From contig NZ_FNJV01000004.1 in assembly GCF_900103125.1 (NCBI RefSeq), positions 124,001-188,000 of the forward strand: 64,000 nucleotides of DNA, in the 5' to 3' direction. The stretch comes from Mucilaginibacter sp. OK268. Its GTDB lineage: Bacteria > Bacteroidota > Bacteroidia > Sphingobacteriales > Sphingobacteriaceae. Of this stretch, positions 60,215 through 64,000 are shown in pieces (the stretch's first letter is position 1; every line of letters begins with the position of its first letter). The notes under the pieces were generated by a model, which saw only the letters and a program-made list of their open reading frames with translations, made no database searches and had not been told where the DNA came from. A program made the translations under genes and the position numbers.

Positions 60215-60340
60215 AGAATCAAGAAAATAGAATCAAGAGTCAAGAAGAAGATGGATTTAGTCAATAAGGTATAATAAGGAATTTAGAGTCAGCAATATTT
60301 TTGCATTTGTCTTGATTCTTGGCTCTCGATTCTTAATAAA
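60215..60340. repeat. AGAATCAAGAG-rich inverted-repeat element between batA and batB
   Basis: AGAATCAAGAGTCAAGAA (about 60228-60245) is the inverse of CTTGATTCTTGGCTCTCGAT then TCTT (60309-60332), with ~60 bp between. It is of the same family as 57200-57336. Confidence 0.75.
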
Positions 60341-60346
60341 AAAAAG

Positions 60347-61387
60347 ATGCTACGTTTTGCACATACAGATATTTTATGGGGACTGCTGGTTATTCCGGTA
60401 TTTATCCTGCTGTTTATTCTGGTAAGCAGCTGGAAAAGGAAAGCCATTGCCTCTTTGGGCGATAAAAAGGTGGTACGCCTCATGATGCCGCAGGTTTCGT
60501 TTTCGAGGCCATGGCTCAAGTTTATCTTTTTTGTGGTGGCCTATGCCTTTTTGATCATCGGCATGGCCGATCCGCAGCTGGGTTCAAAAACCGAAGAAGT
60601 AAAACGCAAAGGCGCCGATCTGATGATATTGCTTGATGTATCCAACAGTATGCTGGCACGCGATCTGGCTCCAAACCGCCTGGAAAACGCCAAACGGGCT
60701 ATCTCGCAGTTGGTGGACAGGATGCACGATGACCGTATCGGTCTGATTGTTTTTGCCGGCCAGGCCTATGTACAGTTACCCATGACCACCGATTACTCGG
60801 CGGCTAAGCTGTTTTTAAATACCGTAAGTACCGGCATGGTACCTACACAGGGTACGGCTATAGGCGCGGCTATTGATCTGGGCGTAAAATCATTTGATTT
60901 TAAGAACGGAACGGGTAAAGCTATAGTCCTGATAACAGATGCCGAAAATCATGAGGATAATGCCATGGAGGCAGCATCATCGGCCAAAAGCAAGGGAGTA
61001 ATGGTGAACGTTATAGGCGTAGGTTCGGCAGAGGGCGCTCCTATCCCGCTTTATCCGGACGAGGCTAACAGCACTTTTCGTACCGATGAAACCGGTAATA
61101 AGATCATCACCAAACTCAATGAAGAAATGGGCAAGGATATAGCAGCAGCCGGTGGAGGTATCTATGTAAGGGCCAACAATTCTAACAGCGGTTTAAGCAT
61201 TGTGATGGATCAGGTAGCTAAAGTTCAGCGTAAAGAATATGATAACAAATCATTCAAGGATTTTGAAGACCGCTTTCAGTTTTTCCTGGCCATAGCGCTG
61301 GCTTTATTAGTGGCGGAGTTTTTTATATCTAACCGTAAAAACATGCGGTTAAGCGGGTTAAAATTATTTGAAGTAAAAAAGTCATGA
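60347..61387 (+). CDS. batB: BatB, VWA-domain inner-membrane protein
   Basis: A 346-residue paralogue of BatA with the same plan: helices at ~12-28 and ~55-75, a VWA domain (~87-300) with the MIDAS motif DVSNS in LMILLDVSNSMLARDL, and a C-terminal helix (~308-325). NRLENAKRAISQLVDRMHDD and DRIGLIVFAGQAYVQLPMTT are typical. It overlaps batC by 4 bp. Confidence 0.94.
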   Translation: MLRFAHTDILWGLLVIPVFILLFILVSSWKRKAIASLGDKKVVRLMMPQVSFSRPWLKFIFFVVAYAFLIIGMADPQLGSKTEEVKRKGADLMILLDVSNSMLARDLAPNRLENAKRAISQLVDRMHDDRIGLIVFAGQAYVQLPMTTDYSAAKLFLNTVSTGMVPTQGTAIGAAIDLGVKSFDFKNGTGKAIVLITDAENHEDNAMEAASSAKSKGVMVNVIGVGSAEGAPIPLYPDEANSTFRTDETGNKIITKLNEEMGKDIAAAGGGIYVRANNSNSGLSIVMDQVAKVQRKEYDNKSFKDFEDRFQFFLAIALALLVAEFFISNRKNMRLSGLKLFEVKKS

Positions 61388-62142
61388 AGCAATATATCAT
61401 CGTAGTCATATTGGTGCTGCAGGCTTCTATCCTTTTTGCCCAGCAGGAAAAAAAGTATATCAGAAAGGGTAATCAGCTATACCAGCAGCAAAACTATAAG
61501 GATGCCGAAAATAACTACCGGGCATCAGTTGGTAAGCAGGGCAAAACCGTTGCAGGTAACTTTAACCTGGGCGATGCGCTGTACAAGCAAAATAAGTATG
61601 CCGATGCAGGGCAGCAGTTTACCAAAATAGCGGCATCAACCAAGAATAAAGACGTTTTGGCCAAAGCCTATCATAATTTGGGTAATTCCATGCTGCAGTC
61701 AAAAAAACTGGAAGAAAGCGTAACAGCTTATAAGAAATCATTGTTGAACAACCCCGATGATGAGGAAACACGCTACAACCTGGCTTATGCCCAGGAAAAG
61801 CTGAAACAAAAGCAAAAACAGGACAAGAATAAAAACAACAAGAACAATAAGGACAAGAACAAAGATAACAAGGACAACAAAGATAAGGATAAGAAGGATC
61901 AGGACAAGAAGAACGACGATAAGAACAAGGACAATAAAGACAATAAGGATAACAAAGACGGCAAGGATAAAAACGACCCGAACAAGAACAAAGGCGACCA
62001 GCAACCCAATCCTAACAATGTATCAAAAGATGATGCGGAACGGATGCTGGAAGCCCTGAACAACGATGAAAAACAAACGCAGGATAAGCTTAAAAACAAA
62101 AAGCAAAAAGGCGTTAAAATGCACATAGAAAAAGAATGGTAG
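61384..62142 (+). CDS. batC: BatC, TPR protein with a long Lys/Asp/Asn-rich tail
   Basis: A 252-residue protein. A signal peptide (1-19, ending LFAQQ) is followed by three or four TPR units (~25-135, e.g. AYHNLGNSMLQSKKLEESVT and NPDDEETRYNLAYAQEKL). Residues ~138-210 are an extreme low-complexity tract of K, D, N and Q (repeats such as KDNKDNKD), and a helical end follows (KDDAERMLEALNNDEKQTQD). Such tails are usual for BatC but vary in length between strains. It acts in the periplasm with BatA and BatB. Confidence 0.92.
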   Translation: MKQYIIVVILVLQASILFAQQEKKYIRKGNQLYQQQNYKDAENNYRASVGKQGKTVAGNFNLGDALYKQNKYADAGQQFTKIAASTKNKDVLAKAYHNLGNSMLQSKKLEESVTAYKKSLLNNPDDEETRYNLAYAQEKLKQKQKQDKNKNNKNNKDKNKDNKDNKDKDKKDQDKKNDDKNKDNKDNKDNKDGKDKNDPNKNKGDQQPNPNNVSKDDAERMLEALNNDEKQTQDKLKNKKQKGVKMHIEKEW

Positions 62143-62173
62143 GTTTAAGTTGTGAGCGACTTTATAAAAATAT

Positions 62174-62255
62174 CGTCATTGCGAGGTGCGAAGCAATCCC
62201 CGATTTGCAGAGCCGCTCTGTATAGTTTGGGATTGCTTCGTACCTCGCAATGACG
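62174..62255. repeat. Palindromic intergenic repeat, family C, between batC and batD
   Basis: CGTCATTGCGAGGTGCGAAG then CAATCCC pairs with GGGATTGCTTCGTACCTCGC then AATGACG, 27-bp arms with one mismatch. An inner CAGAG/CTCTG hairpin lies in the loop. Confidence 0.9.
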
Positions 62256-62308
62256 GCAGTTTTAGACTTGTAAAACTTGACTTACAGCTACAGATTTGAA
62301 AGAATTAA

Positions 62309-64000
62309 ATGAAAAAAAAATACTGCATATTGTTATTATTTCTGCTGAGTACAAGCCTGCTTTTTGCTGCCGATATTCATTTTACGGCTTCGGCAAGTAA
62401 AACAGAAGTAAGTACAACCGAGCAGTTTGAAGTAACTTTTACCATCAATAATAGCGGCGACCGTTTTACGCCTCCTTCATTTACCGGTTTCCTGGTAGTA
62501 TCGGGCCCTAACGTGTCTACCAGTATGGAAGTTATCAATGGCAACGCTTCTTCGAGCATGGCTTATAGTTATGTACTGGTTGCTGTAAAAGAAGGTACCT
62601 ATACCATTGGGCCGGCAACTATTTTTTCGGGTGGCCGGCAGCTGAACACCAAACCCCTGAAGATAAAGGCGGTGAAAGGATCGGCGTCTCAGCAGAATAA
62701 TGCTGCCGCGGCCGCTGCTGCCGCTCAGTCGCAAAATGCGCCCGATAGCCGGGTTACCATGAAAAGACCAGGAACAGATATTAATAAATCATTATTTATC
62801 AGGGCCGATGTCGACAAAAGCAACGTGTACCTGGGCGAGCAGATCACTTTAACCTATAAATTGTATACGCGGGTAGCTATAGTAGGCAGCGAACCGGACA
62901 AACTTCCGGATCTGAACGGTTTTTTTAGCCAGGATATCAAAAATCCAAATCAGAGCCCAAATTGGCATGTGGAAACTTACAAAGGCGTAAAATTCAACGT
63001 GGCCGATATGAAAAAGAATATCCTGTTCCCCGAGCATACCGGTAATATCAACATCGACCCCATATCCATGCTTTTTGTGATACGGGAGGCCGCCAAAGCC
63101 AGTGACGACGATATGTTCGGACAGTTTTTTGGCACCTATAATGATGTTAAATACAAGATCAAAAGCGCGCCGACCATTATTCACGTAAAACCACTCCCGC
63201 CTGGAAAACCGGATGGCTTTGGTGGCGCGGTGGGTAAATTCTCTATCAGCACTTCCTTAGATAAAAAAGAGATCAAGGCTAATGAGCCGATCAACTATAC
63301 CATTAAAATTTCGGGAACCGGGAACCTGAAATTGTTAAAGCCATTAAGTCCGGCTTTCCCTGCCGATTTTGAGAAGTACGATCCAAAGACGGAGGACACC
63401 ATTGCCGAAAAAGAAAGCGGCGAAACCGGCAGCCGTCTTTATAGTTACCTGCTGATACCGCGGCACGAGGGCAATTTTACCATCGATCCGGTTAAGTTTT
63501 CGTACTTTAACCCGGCTACCGGCAAATATGTATCGCTGCCAACCCAGGGTTTCACGATAAAGGTGAACAAGGGAACCATGGAAAATAATGTCACCGCTTT
63601 TTCCGGTGCCGATAAACAGGATGTAAAATTGCTGAATAAGGACATCCGTTATATTAAAACCAGTGGCGATATCGCCAAAAACGGCGAAGGTTTTTATGAC
63701 TCGGGCTTGTACTACGGTTTACTGGCTTTTGGTCCGCTGTTGTTTTTAGGCGCCTTGGTATACGGCAAATGGTACGAAAAGAATAACAGCGATATTGTTG
63801 AGGTAAAAAGAAGGAAAGCCGGTAAAATAGCAGCCAAACACCTGGCCAGCGCGCAGGCACAGTTAACAGCTAAAAACTCCAAAGCTTTTTACGAAAATGT
63901 GTTCAGGGGCCTGTACGGTTATTTAAGCGACAAGCTCAATATTGCCGCAGCCGATCTGAACCGGGAAAAAATTGCTTCGGAACTGAAAGCACGTTCGCTG
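62309..64000 (+). CDS. batD: BatD (oxygen-tolerance protein), 3' end outside the window
   Basis: The frame from the ATG at 62309 stays open to the window edge (564 codons), so the gene is partial here. A signal peptide (1-20, ending FAA) precedes several BatD beta domains (~22-450, e.g. ASASKTEVSTTEQFEVTFTI, SNVYLGEQITLTYKLYTRV and KEIKANEPINYTIKISGTGN). An Ala-rich tract lies at ~132-140. A membrane helix is at ~472-492 (GLYYGLLAFGPLLFLGALVY), followed by a basic cytoplasmic tail with helices (FYENVFRGLYGYLSDKL). It completes the order MoxR-DUF58-BatA-BatB-BatC-BatD. Confidence 0.93.
   Translation, partial: MKKKYCILLLFLLSTSLLFAADIHFTASASKTEVSTTEQFEVTFTINNSGDRFTPPSFTGFLVVSGPNVSTSMEVINGNASSSMAYSYVLVAVKEGTYTIGPATIFSGGRQLNTKPLKIKAVKGSASQQNNAAAAAAAAQSQNAPDSRVTMKRPGTDINKSLFIRADVDKSNVYLGEQITLTYKLYTRVAIVGSEPDKLPDLNGFFSQDIKNPNQSPNWHVETYKGVKFNVADMKKNILFPEHTGNINIDPISMLFVIREAAKASDDDMFGQFFGTYNDVKYKIKSAPTIIHVKPLPPGKPDGFGGAVGKFSISTSLDKKEIKANEPINYTIKISGTGNLKLLKPLSPAFPADFEKYDPKTEDTIAEKESGETGSRLYSYLLIPRHEGNFTIDPVKFSYFNPATGKYVSLPTQGFTIKVNKGTMENNVTAFSGADKQDVKLLNKDIRYIKTSGDIAKNGEGFYDSGLYYGLLAFGPLLFLGALVYGKWYEKNNSDIVEVKRRKAGKIAAKHLASAQAQLTAKNSKAFYENVFRGLYGYLSDKLNIAAADLNREKIASELKARSL

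Noticed and set aside
61820..61975. Tandem repeat at the end of batC, considered as a CRISPR-like or minisatellite array
   Set aside because: The repetition is in frame and encodes the Lys/Asp/Asn-rich tail; there are no unique spacers of constant length.

Overview
The window looks like a chromosomal segment of a Bacteroidota member, most likely Sphingobacteriaceae (Mucilaginibacter/Pedobacter type). The placement rests on a SusC/SusD pair, the gliding/secretion lipoprotein GldD, a complete Bat (aerotolerance) operon, a eukaryote-like IleRS, a zinc-less DksA-type protein, a CheB-CheR-PAS-kinase fusion and a Bacteroidota-style promoter. Genus level is inference. I found no rRNA gene, intact tRNA or CRISPR array.

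0-4.2 kb: a secreted esterase with a TPR tail lies between two imperfect direct repeats. One repeat overlaps a degenerate tRNA-like sequence, which suggests an old insertion. YjdM/PhnA, an acyltransferase-3 membrane protein and a small membrane protein follow.

4.2-11.9 kb is an accessory island. It holds an unlisted 59-codon gene for a double-glycine-leader, Cys-rich peptide (4361-4540), several proteins of unknown function, two cold-shock proteins, and a two-gene cassette (DUF4041/T5orf172 nuclease-like protein plus a partner). A REP-associated tyrosine transposase (RAYT) sits between inverted copies of its hairpin repeat. A second ~38-bp repeat family brackets the genes of the island, including the two-gene cassette in inverted orientation. 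An HTH protein with a GTAAACC-box region closes the island.

11.9-25 kb: a GDPD phosphodiesterase faces a SusD/SusC outer-membrane uptake pair. Then come a DUF2062 protein, recO-dgkA, and a LytS/LytTR-type two-component pair split by a large palindrome. An AbiTii-type putative abortive-infection gene has a perfect palindrome in its promoter region and 20-bp inverted repeats at its edges.

25-47 kb is mostly core genome: the CheB/CheR/PAS/histidine kinase fusion, an MMPL/RND exporter, an SDR without the YxxxK motif, two tiny membrane proteins, ileS-dksA-like-lspA, a Tat-exported Gfo/Idh/MocA oxidoreductase, a GH20 hexosaminidase, a subtilase, an ALDH7-type dehydrogenase, a TPR protein and a ComA-family phosphosulfolactate synthase.

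47-64 kb: a basic-secretory-protein metallopeptidase with a discoidin domain, a DUF1275 protein, aroE-gldD, a fused 2-oxoacid dehydrogenase E1, a DUF4198-like protein and an unknown exported protein. The Bat operon follows: MoxR, DUF58, a membrane protein, BatA, BatB, BatC and BatD, the last running off the window. From 37 kb on, many intergenic gaps, including three inside the Bat operon, carry long hairpin-forming repeats of a few families. These are the main unexplained structure in the otherwise ordinary half.
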